A DNA stretch of 64,000 nucleotides from Leifsonia aquatica (lineage in GTDB: Bacteria > Actinomycetota > Actinomycetes > Actinomycetales > Microbacteriaceae), in contig NZ_JACHVP010000005.1 of the NCBI RefSeq assembly GCF_014190775.1, positions 1 to 64,000 of the forward strand. Direction: 5' to 3'. The position numbers were made by a program, and so were the translations under genes. Below the pieces are notes generated by a model, which searched no databases, was not told where the DNA came from, and saw only the letters and a program-made list of their open reading frames with translations. Position 1 is the stretch's first letter; every line of letters begins with the position of its first letter. Positions 40,711-49,732 of the stretch are shown in pieces.

Positions 40711-42630
40711 GTGGTTGTCGAAGATGCGGCTCTGTCGGAGGAGCTCCGGAGGTTGCGGGAATGCGTGCGGGAGCCCATCCGCACTCCAGGACGGATCCAG
40801 TCGCACGGGAAGCTGATGGTCATCGACCCCGCCTCGCAGGAGATCGTCGTCGCCAGCGAGAACGCCCAGGAGTGGCTGGGGCGGTCCCTGGCGGACCTGC
40901 GGAGCCGCACGATCGAGTGGACCGCGACGTCGTCGCTGCGGGGCGATCCCGTGCGGGTCGACCTCGACGGCGTCTCGTACGACGCGGTCACCCACACGGC
41001 CGGCCCGCTCCTCGTGCTCGAGCTCGAACCCCTCACCGATTCGTCGAGCCAGCCCGCCTCGACGGTCGTCGACGCGATCCGCCGCCTGGGCGCCATCGGG
41101 ACCGTGGACGAGCTCCATCTCGCCGTCGCGGCCGAGGTGAAGCGGATGACGGGCTTCGACCGGGTGATGACGTACCGGTTCTTCGACGACGGACACGGCG
41201 AGGTGGCGGGGGAGGCCGCGGAGCCCGACATGGAGTCGTATCAGGGGCTGCGCTTCCCCGCCTCCGACATCCCGGAGCAGGCGCGCGCGCTCTACCTGAC
41301 CAAGCTCTCGCGGGCGATCGTCAGCACCGAGGACCCGGGCTCGGCCCTGGTCGCGCTCGACCCCGAACTCCCGCCGCTGGACCTGAGCCAGGCGGAGCTG
41401 CGCGCCGTGTCGCCGCACCACCTCCAGTTCATGCGGAACATGGGCCAGGCCTCGACGGTCTCCTTCTCGTTGATCCACGACGGGCGCCTGATCGGCATGA
41501 TCACCTGTGCCCACCGCACGGAGAAGAGGATGCCGCTGCTCCTCCGCCGCGCGATCGAGGTCCTGGCGGCGCACGCGACACTGCAACTGACGGCGCTGGA
41601 GTCGATCGCGACGCTGCGACGCGATCTCTCCCTGCAAGCACGACGCACGGCGTTGACGGCGGACCTGCCGTCCTCGGCCGACGCGCTGCTCACCCTCGTC
41701 GACCGGGGCGCGGACCTGCTGGCGCTCGTCGAGGCGGACGGCGCCATCGTCTCCATCGACGGGGTCAGCCGCAGCATCGGGCACGTCCCCCTCGCCGATC
41801 GCTCCCGGCTGCTGAGCGCGATCGGAACCGAACCGTTCGCGACGAACGAGGTCGCACGCACCCATCCCGAGCTGGCCGACCTCGTGACAGGATTCGCCGG
41901 CGTGCTGGTCGTGCCGCTCGGTGCGCACGGCGTGCTCGTACTGTTCCGGGTCGAGGCGACCCGGGTCATCCGCTGGCTCGGCGACCAGAGCGCGAGCAAC
42001 CGGGACACCCCGCTGTCGCCCCGCCGCTCGTTCTCCGAATGGCAGCAGAGCGTCGAGGGCACGGCGCTGGAGTGGGGCGTCACCGTCGAGGAGGCGCGGG
42101 CGCTGGCACAGGAGATCGAGACCTCTCTGGATCGCCGCGGTGAGGCGAGGCTCGCTCAACTCGCGCTGATCGACTACCTCACCGGCCTGCACAACCGGCG
42201 GGCCCTCGTCGCCCGCATCGAGGCCGCCCTGGCGGACGGCGAGAGCGGCGCCGTCTTCTTCATCGACCTGGATGGCTTCAAGCAGATCAACGACAGCCGC
42301 GGTCATGAGACCGGCGACCACGTGCTCCGGGTCGTCGCCGAGCGCCTGACCGGAGCCTGCCGCGAGTCCGACCTCGTGGCGCGGCTCGCGGGCGACGAGT
42401 TCGTGGTCTTCAGCGCACAGCTCTCGGCGGCGGACAGCGTGCGCCTCGCGCACCGGTTCGTCGAACGGATCGACCAGCCCATCGAGACCGAACGCGGTCC
42501 GGTCCGCGTCTCCGGCTCCTGCGGATTCGTGGAGCTGCAGCCGGGCCGCACGGCGACGCAGGTGATCGAGGAGGCCGACGCCGCGATGTACCGGGCCAAG
42601 CGCGCCGGGAGGAACGGCGTCTCGCGCTGA
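40711..42630 (+). CDS. Bacteriophytochrome with GGDEF output domain
   Basis: This 639-aa photoreceptor has a PAS-like N-terminal domain with Cys18 in RECVREPIRTPGRIQSHG, the position of the biliverdin-binding Cys of bacteriophytochromes. The GAF domain (about 130-310) has PASDIPEQARALY and SPHHLQFMRNMG. The PHY domain (about 320-460) has tongue motif PRRSFSEW. The output is a GGDEF domain (about 480-635): LTGLHNRRALVARIE, FFIDLDGFKQIND and AGDEF as the active-site variant. It should sense red/far-red light and make cyclic di-GMP. No heme oxygenase gene is next to it. Confidence 0.92.
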   Translation: MVVEDAALSEELRRLRECVREPIRTPGRIQSHGKLMVIDPASQEIVVASENAQEWLGRSLADLRSRTIEWTATSSLRGDPVRVDLDGVSYDAVTHTAGPLLVLELEPLTDSSSQPASTVVDAIRRLGAIGTVDELHLAVAAEVKRMTGFDRVMTYRFFDDGHGEVAGEAAEPDMESYQGLRFPASDIPEQARALYLTKLSRAIVSTEDPGSALVALDPELPPLDLSQAELRAVSPHHLQFMRNMGQASTVSFSLIHDGRLIGMITCAHRTEKRMPLLLRRAIEVLAAHATLQLTALESIATLRRDLSLQARRTALTADLPSSADALLTLVDRGADLLALVEADGAIVSIDGVSRSIGHVPLADRSRLLSAIGTEPFATNEVARTHPELADLVTGFAGVLVVPLGAHGVLVLFRVEATRVIRWLGDQSASNRDTPLSPRRSFSEWQQSVEGTALEWGVTVEEARALAQEIETSLDRRGEARLAQLALIDYLTGLHNRRALVARIEAALADGESGAVFFIDLDGFKQINDSRGHETGDHVLRVVAERLTGACRESDLVARLAGDEFVVFSAQLSAADSVRLAHRFVERIDQPIETERGPVRVSGSCGFVELQPGRTATQVIEEADAAMYRAKRAGRNGVSR

Positions 42631-42691
42631 CGGTCGTCGTACGGCGCAACGGTTCATGGACCTGCGCGGTGCCCACGGGCAGGATGGGGCG

Positions 42692-43573
42692 ATGGATGTT
42701 CCCTTCGTCTGGATCGACGTCTTCGCCGAGCGCGCCCTCGCCGGCAACCCCCTCCCGCTCGTCCCCGACGCCGACACGCTGAGCGACGAGCAGCTGCGCG
42801 CCATCGCCCGCGAGTTCAACCAGTCGGAGACGACGTTCCTCTGCCGCCCCAGCGCGCCGGAGGCCGACGCGCGGTTGCGGTCGCTGACCCCGGCGGGGGT
42901 GGAGGTCGAGGGAGCGGGCCACAACGCGATGGGCGCGTGGATCTGGCTTGCCGGGAGCGGCCGGCTGGAACCCGGGCGCGATGCCTTCGTCCAGCAGATC
43001 GGCGACGACCTCCTGCCGGTGCGGGTCTCGACGGCGGACGGGATCGTGCGGGTGACGCTGGAGCAGTCGCCGCCGCGCTTCCCCGGAAGGTTCGCGGATC
43101 GGGAGGCGCTCGCCGCCTCCCTCGGCCTCCCGGTCGACGGCCTCGCCGCCGACCGGCGACCCGAGGTGGGGGACACGGGCGCCGAGCACCTCCTGGTCCC
43201 GGCGACGAACCGGGAGGCGGTCGACGCGGCGGTGCCGGACCAGGCCGCGCTGAAGGCCGTCCTGGCCGGTGCGGGCGCCGAGGGCTGCTACCTCTACACG
43301 ACCGCCGTCGATCCGTCGTCGGGGACGCACGCGTACGCCCGCTTCTTCAACCCCACGGTCGGGATCGCCGAGGATCCGGCCACGGGCACCGCGGCCGGAC
43401 CGCTGGCGGCGCTCCTCGTCCGCGACGGCCTCGCTGCCGCCGGCGCACCGGTCGTGATCGAGCAGGGCCGCTCCCTCGGCCGGCCCAGTCGGATCGTCGT
43501 GACGGTGGACGGCGACCGCGTCGCCCTCACCGGCTCGGGTGTCGTCGCGGCGGCGGGAACGCTCTTCCTCTGA
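42692..43573 (+). CDS. PhzF-family isomerase/epimerase
   Basis: This 293-aa protein has the two-domain PhzF fold. It opens VWIDVFAERALAGNPLPLV and carries catalytic Glu46 in NQSETTFL. GAGHNAMGAWIW replaces the usual CGHATLG motif, and FFNPTVGIAEDPATGTAAGPL marks the second half. ATG 42692 is chosen because the upstream 12 residues are out of character and a CAGGAT box lies 6 nt before it (possible leaderless start). The substrate is unknown; family members isomerise trans-2,3-dihydro-3-hydroxyanthranilate or related compounds. Confidence 0.85.
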   Translation: MDVPFVWIDVFAERALAGNPLPLVPDADTLSDEQLRAIAREFNQSETTFLCRPSAPEADARLRSLTPAGVEVEGAGHNAMGAWIWLAGSGRLEPGRDAFVQQIGDDLLPVRVSTADGIVRVTLEQSPPRFPGRFADREALAASLGLPVDGLAADRRPEVGDTGAEHLLVPATNREAVDAAVPDQAALKAVLAGAGAEGCYLYTTAVDPSSGTHAYARFFNPTVGIAEDPATGTAAGPLAALLVRDGLAAAGAPVVIEQGRSLGRPSRIVVTVDGDRVALTGSGVVAAAGTLFL

Positions 43574-43666
43574 CGCCGACCCACACCTCGTCCAGCAAAC
43601 TGCCTCTTCGGTGCAGCGGGTCGCGCTGAATACGCTGGCCCCAAGTGGCCACGCGTCGGAGGTGGG

Positions 43667-44971
43667 ATGTCCGGGATCCAGGATCGAGTGCGCGGTGCGC
43701 TGGTGGCGCTCATCAAGCCGCCGCCGGAGCGACTGCCGCTCGCGTCCGAGATCGGGGTTCCCGAGATGGTCGGCGCGCTCGGGCCGGCCCTCCTCTCCTC
43801 GTCGCAGGCCACGAGCGACGTCCAGGAGACGCTGGAGCGGGTGGCCGCCGCGTACGAGCGTCCCGACCTGCGTGTCTTCGTCCTCCCCACCCTGGTGATC
43901 GTGGAGGACCCGGGAGTCGCGCCGTCGCACACCGCCATCTATCCCGCGAACAACCAGCAGCTCCGGCTGGATCAGGCGGGCGCTGTCGATCACGCGGTGC
44001 GGCACGCGGCTGCGCACCGCGACGACCCGAGCGCCGTGGTGGCCGAGATCCGGCGCATCGAGGACCGGCCCCCGCGGTTCGGCGTCGCGCTGACGATCGT
44101 CGGCCACCTGCTGCTGACGGTCGGCTTCGGGCTGGTGCTCAACCCGACGGTGGCCGCGCTCCCCGTGTATGCCGTACTGGGCGCGATCGTCGGCACGATC
44201 GTGACGTTCGGGACGCGGATGCCGACGCTGTCGCTCATCCTGCCGGTGTTCACGGCCTTCGTCGTCACCCTCGTCACCTCGTACGCGGCGGACGCGTTCA
44301 TCCACGACGACGTGCTCCGGCTCGTCGCGCCCGCGCTGGTCAGCTTCCTCCCGGGTCTCACCCTGACCATCGCGGCGGTCGAGCTGACCAGCGGGCAGGT
44401 GATGGCCGGCGCCAGCCGCCTCGTCTACGGGATCGCCCGGCTGGCTCTCCTCGCCTTCGGGGTCTTCGCCGCGATCGTGGTCACGGGCCACCCGGCCCAG
44501 GTGGATGTGCACGCCCACCAGCTCGGCGGGTGGGCGGCGTGGGTCGGCATCCTCCTGGTCAGCGTCGGCTACTACTTCTTCTCGGCGGCGCCCCGCCGCT
44601 CCCTCGTCTGGATCCTTTACGCGCTGGTCGTCGCGTACGCGGCCCAGCTGCTCGGCAACCTGCTGCTCGGGCCGGAGCTGTCCGGCCTCGTCGGCGCGGC
44701 CATCGTCGTCCCCGCGGTCTACCTGGCCGCGCGCATTCCGGCCGCACCACCGGTCGCGATCATGCTGACCTGTGCGTACTGGCTGCTCGTGCCCGGAGCG
44801 ATGGGGTTCATCGGCCTCAGCGAGGCCGCGGCCGGTGCCGCGGGCGCGACCAACCTGATCCTGCAGACCTTCGGCTCGCTCATCGCGATCGCCACAGGGA
44901 TGCTCATCGGCGCCGGCGTGAGCCGCGACGCCACAGCCGTCGCCCGCGGGTGGCGGCAGCCGCAACCATGA
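43667..44971 (+). CDS. Threonine/serine exporter, ThrE family
   Basis: This 434-aa membrane protein has a soluble N-terminal domain of about 130 residues (ASEIGVPEMVGALGPALLSSSQATSDV, the DUF1212 start). About ten helices follow, as in Corynebacterium ThrE. LVTSYAADAF and SFLPGLTLTIAAVELTSGQ, with GASRLVYGIARLALLAFG, are family-conserved segments. GGAGGTGGG precedes ATG 43667. It likely exports threonine and serine or related amino acids. Confidence 0.85.
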   Translation: MSGIQDRVRGALVALIKPPPERLPLASEIGVPEMVGALGPALLSSSQATSDVQETLERVAAAYERPDLRVFVLPTLVIVEDPGVAPSHTAIYPANNQQLRLDQAGAVDHAVRHAAAHRDDPSAVVAEIRRIEDRPPRFGVALTIVGHLLLTVGFGLVLNPTVAALPVYAVLGAIVGTIVTFGTRMPTLSLILPVFTAFVVTLVTSYAADAFIHDDVLRLVAPALVSFLPGLTLTIAAVELTSGQVMAGASRLVYGIARLALLAFGVFAAIVVTGHPAQVDVHAHQLGGWAAWVGILLVSVGYYFFSAAPRRSLVWILYALVVAYAAQLLGNLLLGPELSGLVGAAIVVPAVYLAARIPAAPPVAIMLTCAYWLLVPGAMGFIGLSEAAAGAAGATNLILQTFGSLIAIATGMLIGAGVSRDATAVARGWRQPQP

Positions 44972-45456
44972 TCGGAGACTGAGCGGTCGGCGACACCGAC
45001 CATCCCATCAACTGGAATGTCAGTGGCGAGTGTGCTAACCTGTTGACTCGTTCGGTTCCCGTCTTCCGGAGCCGTGCGAAGAGGTCGACGTTCAGATGGT
45101 GGGATACCGTCTGTCGGCCACGCGGGTTCGATGCGTGGAAACACGAACCCCGCGCTCATCCCAGGACTGTGATCGCGGCGAAGGCGCTGCTGATCCGTGC
45201 TGCGCCGATTCAGGCGGCCGATTACTGGTTTTCGCCTGTGCGCATTGCGTAACAATCGAGGCCGACTCCCGCGGTTTCTTCGGCCCGAACACGGAGTTCT
45301 CGGGCATATCCGCTGGTTCGCGTCCCTGGCGACCCTAGCGTCCCAAGTGGCGCAAATTCCGTCTGCCAGGCTCGGCGATCACTCGCCGCGCGGTCGATTC
45401 CACGCTCGACCAGCAGTGGCTTCGCGCTGCCTACCCGAATATCCCAGGAAGACAAC
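44972..45456 (+). other. Long, probably transcribed leader of the surface-protein gene
   Basis: This 485-nt region has no convincing gene. A possible -10 box TAACCT lies at 45036-45041, about 415 nt before the next start. GCGGGTTCG (45122-45130) pairs with CGAACCCCGC (45144-45153, one bulged C), enclosing a 13-nt loop that can form an inner GCGTGG/CACG pairing. The region is less GC-rich than the genes around it. A structured 5' leader is the best reading; no known riboswitch class is recognised. RBS CAGGAAG lies just before ATG/GTG 45457. Confidence 0.45.
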
Positions 45457-47706
45457 GTGAAAAAGACATCTCACAAACGAATCGGACGCGCGGCCCTAGC
45501 CGGCGCCACCCTCCTCGGCCTCACCGCCACCGGCCTCGCCTTTGCCGCGCCGGCCAGCGCGGACACCGGCACCGACATGGTCCGCGGTCCCATCGCTGGG
45601 CTCGCGTTCTATCTGCCCACCAACTCGACGCTTCCCGCTGCCTACTCGGCGGCCGGCGCCGCCGCCAATGCCACCTGGACCTACCCGGGCCCGGGCGGTG
45701 TCGGCCCGATCACGTCCGCCGATGGACGATGCCTGCAAGCCAACAAGACGGCCGTCGGGGCGTATCAGACGTCCGTCCTCGTCACCTGCAACGACACGAT
45801 CCTGGACCAGACGTGGTTCGGAACCGGGGACGCGACCACCTTCAAGCTGCGAGCGAGGAGTGCGACCAGCTCGTACCAGTTCGCGTGGTACACCGACTCG
45901 ACTGTCAATCCGCCCCGGGGAGTCCAGACGAATGCGAACGGGGCCATTCTTGCGCTCGGGCTCGCCGCCGCGGCTCCGGTCACGATCGCGCCCTCGCTGA
46001 CCTCGCCGCTCCCGGGCGCGGACATCACTCCCGGCACGGTGTTCACGGGTGAGGCCGAGCAGAACACTGTCATCACGGTCGTGGACATGAACGGCAAGGT
46101 CATCGGCACGGCAGAGGCTGGTGCGGACAAGACCTGGTCGCTGGTGCTGATCGACCCGCCCATCAACGGCGACAGCGTCCTGAAGGTCGTCGCGACCGAC
46201 ACCGACGGCCTGGCGACGACCCTCGCCGAGGGCACGTATTCGATGACGGGTTCGGATGAGGCGCGTGGGTTCACCTCGCCCGAGTCCGGCACGACGATCA
46301 CGCCTGACACCGTGTTCGCCGGGACGGGTGGCAAGGGCGAGAAGGTCGTCATCAAGGACAAGGACGGCAACGTCCTCGGCCGGGCGACCGTGGATGACCA
46401 GGGACACTGGTCGACGACCCTGAGCCCGGCGCCGACCAACGGTTCCACCGATCTGGTGATCGAGATCACCGGCGAGGACGGCATCACCGAGCAGCTGGCG
46501 GACAACACGTACACGATGGAAGGTTCCGAGGAGCCCAACGCGTACACCGGGCCCAAGACCGGCACGATCACTCCGGACACGGCCTTCACGGGTACCGGTG
46601 CCAAGGGTGAGTCGGTCGTCATCACGGACGGCAGCGGCAACGTCGTCGGCACCACCACGGTCGGTCAGGACGGCCAGTGGTCACTGAAGCTGGACCCGGC
46701 GCCGATCAACGGCAACCTCGACCTGACCGTCACGATCGGTGACGAGACGGTCGCGAACCCGAAGGTCACGATGACCGGCTCGGACGAGGCGCGCTCCTAC
46801 ACCGGGCCCACGTCCGGCACCATCACTCCGGACACCGCCTTCACGGGTACCGGTGCCAAGGGCGAGACCGTCGTCATCACGGACGGCAGCGGCAACGTCG
46901 TCGGCACCACCACGGTCGGTCTGGACGGCCAGTGGTCGCTGAAGCTTGACCCGGCGCCGAAGAACGGGGACGTGAACCTGATCGTCACCATCGGTGGCGA
47001 GAAGGTCGCCGACAGCAACCTGGTGATGACGGGTGCGGACGAGGAGCGCGCGCTGACCTCCCCGAAGTCGGGCAGCCAGATCACTCCGGACACGGTGTTC
47101 GCCGGGACCGGCAACATCGGTGACGTCGTGAAGATCAAGGACAAGGACGGCAACGTCCTCGGCCAGGCCGAGGTCGGCCAGGACGGCACCTGGTCCACGA
47201 AGCTGTCCCCGGCCCCGAACAACGGTGACACCAACCTGATCATCGAGGTCACCGGAAAGGGCGGTGGCGACACGATCCAGCTCGCGGACAACACCTACGA
47301 GATGACGGAGTCGACCACGAAGTTCGAGGTCCTCACCCCGGACCTGTCCACGGACAACGGTTCGATCACGAACGGCACCGTGTTCACCGGAAAGGGCGAG
47401 CCCGGCACCACCGTCGTCATCACGGACAAGGACGGCACCCCGGTCGGTCAGGCCGAGGTCGACACCGAAGGCAACTGGTCCACCCCGGTCACCGGTCTGC
47501 CGCAGGGTCCGAACAACCTCGAGATCACCTACACCGCTCCTGGTGCGGACCCGGTGAGCACCGATCTCGGCGGCATCGTCGTGGTCGACGCGGACGAGGC
47601 CAGCCCGATGATGGACCCGGCCATCGCCGGTGGCGCAGCTCTGGCGCTCCTGGCCGCTGCGGGATCGTTCCTGATGATCCGCCGCCGCCGCACCAGCACC
47701 AACTAG
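45457..47706 (+). CDS. Repeat-rich secreted surface protein
   Basis: This 749-aa protein has a Sec signal peptide (basic start, apolar core, ASA cleavage near residue 36). An N-terminal domain (about 37-180) with Gln/Trp and paired Cys residues recalls a ricin-type fold. Six Ig-like repeats of about 85-90 residues follow from about 182, 271, 362, 447, 532 and 623. Each has TPDTVFAGTG-, VVIKDKDGNVLG- and GxWSTxLxPAPxNG-type strands. A C-terminal helix (about 718-738) and RRRR tail anchor it; no LPxTG or LAxTG motif precedes the helix. The likely role is cell-surface adhesion. Repeats 3 and 4 are nearly identical. Confidence 0.82.
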   Translation: MKKTSHKRIGRAALAGATLLGLTATGLAFAAPASADTGTDMVRGPIAGLAFYLPTNSTLPAAYSAAGAAANATWTYPGPGGVGPITSADGRCLQANKTAVGAYQTSVLVTCNDTILDQTWFGTGDATTFKLRARSATSSYQFAWYTDSTVNPPRGVQTNANGAILALGLAAAAPVTIAPSLTSPLPGADITPGTVFTGEAEQNTVITVVDMNGKVIGTAEAGADKTWSLVLIDPPINGDSVLKVVATDTDGLATTLAEGTYSMTGSDEARGFTSPESGTTITPDTVFAGTGGKGEKVVIKDKDGNVLGRATVDDQGHWSTTLSPAPTNGSTDLVIEITGEDGITEQLADNTYTMEGSEEPNAYTGPKTGTITPDTAFTGTGAKGESVVITDGSGNVVGTTTVGQDGQWSLKLDPAPINGNLDLTVTIGDETVANPKVTMTGSDEARSYTGPTSGTITPDTAFTGTGAKGETVVITDGSGNVVGTTTVGLDGQWSLKLDPAPKNGDVNLIVTIGGEKVADSNLVMTGADEERALTSPKSGSQITPDTVFAGTGNIGDVVKIKDKDGNVLGQAEVGQDGTWSTKLSPAPNNGDTNLIIEVTGKGGGDTIQLADNTYEMTESTTKFEVLTPDLSTDNGSITNGTVFTGKGEPGTTVVITDKDGTPVGQAEVDTEGNWSTPVTGLPQGPNNLEITYTAPGADPVSTDLGGIVVVDADEASPMMDPAIAGGAALALLAAAGSFLMIRRRRTSTN
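46540..47049 (+). repeat. Two near-identical 255-bp in-frame repeats
   Basis: 46540-46794 and 46795-47049 encode Ig-like repeats 3 and 4. Long stretches are identical at nucleotide level, including CACGGGTACCGGTGCCAAGG and the ACGGACGGCAGCGGCAACGT block. The other repeats are clearly more diverged, so this pair marks a recent duplication or gene-conversion event. Confidence 0.85.
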
Positions 47707-47739
47707 CAGCACCCCGACCCGGACCAGGGTCACCCCGGT

Positions 47740-47764
47740 GGGCGGACGCACGCAGCGTCCGCCC
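47740..47764 (+). terminator. Terminator hairpin of the surface-protein gene
   Basis: This perfect 10-bp stem GGGCGGACGC / GCGTCCGCCC with a 5-nt loop (ACGCA) starts 34 nt after the stop codon. No T-run follows. The remaining 200 nt to the GntR gene hold no other clear signal except its RBS. Confidence 0.8.
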
Positions 47765-47976
47765 GCCACCCCCACACCTCACACACCCGCGGTCGCCGCC
47801 TTGTTCTTCCGGCACCGCGCCGCCGACGAGTGAGCGGTCACTCGGAGGCACGGAGCGCCTTCTAGGAATGGGCAGGCTCCAACCGATGGCCGCACCCGCC
47901 ACAACGCGAGTGCGGTCATCGGCATATCAGCCGCATCCGCATCCGCGCTCGCACCGGCACGCCATTGGAGGATCCC

Positions 47977-48645
47977 ATGCCCGCTCCCCGCAAACTGTCT
48001 TCGGTCGCCGGGGAACGTGTGCTCCTCAGAGACATCGTGCGCGATCAGCTGCGCGACGCGATCCTCGATGGCACGTTCGCCCCGGGCGAGCTGCTTCGGG
48101 ATGCTGAGCTGGCCGAATGGCTGGAAATCTCCCGCACCCCGCTGCGCGAGGCGATCAACGACCTGGCTCGCATCGGCTTGATCGAGACCTCCCCCAACCG
48201 TTACACCCGCGTGGCGACCCGGAAGACATCCCGGATCGTGCCGGCGATGCGCACCCTCGCCGTGCTGCACGGCGGCGCCGTCCTGATGGCCGTGCCCCAC
48301 CTCTCCGCCGAGACGAGCGAGGAACTCCAGCGCAGCTGCACGCACCTGGCCGCCGCCTTTCGTGCCGGCGACGCCGCACGCGTCCGAGACACGTTCATGC
48401 CGTTCTTCAGCGCCTTCGCCGACCACACCTCGAACGACGTCTATCGGCATCTGGCGCTGGATGACCTCGACGGCCTCTACTTCCAGGTGCCCATCGAGGA
48501 GTTGGTCCGCGCTCTGGATGCGTCCAGCGCTCGTTCCCTCGCCCGTGCGGCGGATGAGCTCGTCGACGCCATCGCACGTGCTGACGCCTCCGCGGCCAGG
48601 GACGCCGCCGAAGCGATGCACACCCGGATGGTGCCCGCACTGTGA
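47977..48645 (+). CDS. GntR-family (FadR/FCD type) regulator
   Basis: This 222-aa regulator has a GntR winged helix (VLLRDIVRDQLRDAILDGTF, then ELAEWLEISRTPLREAINDL) and an all-helical FCD effector domain. RBS GGAGG sits 7 nt before ATG 47977. Upstream lies the surface-protein terminator; downstream, 60 nt away, is a nucleoside hydrolase with its own -10 box. Its target is unknown; the metal-binding His triad usual in FCD domains is only partly visible. Confidence 0.82.
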   Translation: MPAPRKLSSVAGERVLLRDIVRDQLRDAILDGTFAPGELLRDAELAEWLEISRTPLREAINDLARIGLIETSPNRYTRVATRKTSRIVPAMRTLAVLHGGAVLMAVPHLSAETSEELQRSCTHLAAAFRAGDAARVRDTFMPFFSAFADHTSNDVYRHLALDDLDGLYFQVPIEELVRALDASSARSLARAADELVDAIARADASAARDAAEAMHTRMVPAL

Positions 48646-48692
48646 CAGGGGCCGCCGGAGCTGTCCCCCGCCGGAGCCGTCCCCACCGGCGG

Positions 48693-48698
48693 TAGGGT
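48693..48698 (+). promoter_or_regulatory. Leaderless -10 box of the nucleoside hydrolase gene
   Basis: TAGGGT ends 7 nt before ATG 48706 in a C-rich stretch without an RBS. Confidence 0.5.
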
Positions 48699-48705
48699 TT
48701 CCCCC

Positions 48706-49647
48706 ATGCCCGCACCCCAGTTCGTCCACCTCGATTGCGACACCGGCATCGACGACGCCCTCACCATCGCCCACCTCCTCGCCCGCCCGCAGGTGCGGCT
48801 CGTCGGCGTGAGCACGGTGAGCGGCAACACGACGGCGGAGCAGGCGGCGGCCAACACGCTCGGGCTGCTCGCCCTGGCCGGTGCCGAGGGCATCCCCGTC
48901 GCGGTCGGCGAGCACCACCCGCTCGCGGGCGAGTTCCACGGCGGGGCGCCGCACGTCCACGGCGGCAACGGGATCGGCGACATCACCCTCCCGGAGCCCG
49001 CGCAGCAGGTCAGCGACCTCACCGGGCCGGAGCTGCTGATCGCGTCGGTGCGCGAGCGGCCCGGCGAGGTGGATGTGCTCGCCATCGGGCCGCTCACCAA
49101 CCTGGCGAAGGCGCTGGAACTCGAGCCGGAGCTGCCGCGCCTGGTCAAGAGCCTCACCGTCATGGGCGGGGCCGTATGGGTGCCGGGCAACATCACGCCG
49201 GCCGCCGAGGCGAACATCCACAACGACCCGGAGGCGGCGGAGGCCGTGTTCGCCGCGGACTGGCGGATCACGCTGGTACCGCTCGACGTCACCTTGCAGC
49301 ACGGCTTCGACGCGGAGGCCCAGCGGGCACTCGCCGAGGCGGGCACCGACTACCACTCCGCACTCGGGGCGATGCTCGACCGGTACCTCGACTTCTACGC
49401 CACGGTCTCGACCGTGCGGCGCGCGGCCCTGCACGATCCGCTCGCGTCGATGATCGTGACCGGCGACAGCATCCCGAGCGAGGTGCGCCCCACGGCCCTC
49501 GCCGTGGACACGTCGCGGGAGTCCACCCGGGGCCGCACGACGGCCCTCGACAGCGGCCCGGCGAACATCGACGTCGTCACGGCGGTCGACGGCGACGCGG
49601 CTCCGGTGCTCCTGGCGCAGTTGCTCTCGCACGCACCGCGCAGCTGA
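48706..49647 (+). CDS. Inosine-uridine preferring nucleoside hydrolase family protein
   Basis: This 313-aa enzyme has the calcium/ribose-binding aspartate cluster DCDTGIDDA (Asp10, Asp12, Asp16, Asp17) and GVSTVSGNTTAEQAAANTLGLL after the first strand. HVHGGNGIGDI and IGPLTNLAKALELEPELPRL are the central motifs; SLTVMGGAVWVPGNITPAAEANIHNDPEAA completes the active site with an Asn and a late His-Asp in ALHDPLAS. It hydrolyses the N-glycosidic bond of ribonucleosides for purine/pyrimidine salvage. It appears to be cytosolic. Confidence 0.92.
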   Translation: MPAPQFVHLDCDTGIDDALTIAHLLARPQVRLVGVSTVSGNTTAEQAAANTLGLLALAGAEGIPVAVGEHHPLAGEFHGGAPHVHGGNGIGDITLPEPAQQVSDLTGPELLIASVRERPGEVDVLAIGPLTNLAKALELEPELPRLVKSLTVMGGAVWVPGNITPAAEANIHNDPEAAEAVFAADWRITLVPLDVTLQHGFDAEAQRALAEAGTDYHSALGAMLDRYLDFYATVSTVRRAALHDPLASMIVTGDSIPSEVRPTALAVDTSRESTRGRTTALDSGPANIDVVTAVDGDAAPVLLAQLLSHAPRS

Positions 49648-49732
49648 GATCCGCAGGACCGCTGGTCGGCGGAGCCTGGCGGGCGCATACTCATCAGGGA
49701 GCCGGTACTGCTGCCGGCCGGGAGGGACCAAC

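Noticed and set aside
45108-45140. T-loop-like GGGTTCGAT that might indicate a tRNA
   Set aside because: No acceptor, D or anticodon arms fit around it; the bases pair better as the hairpin 45122-45153.
45043-45338. Short open frames in the leader before the surface protein
   Set aside because: They lack RBS, overlap in several frames and have Arg/Cys-rich products without motifs.
47707-47720. LPxTG-type anchor at the end of the surface protein
   Set aside because: The segment before the C-terminal helix reads DEASPMMDPAIAGG; no LPxTG, LAxTG or NPQTN motif is present.
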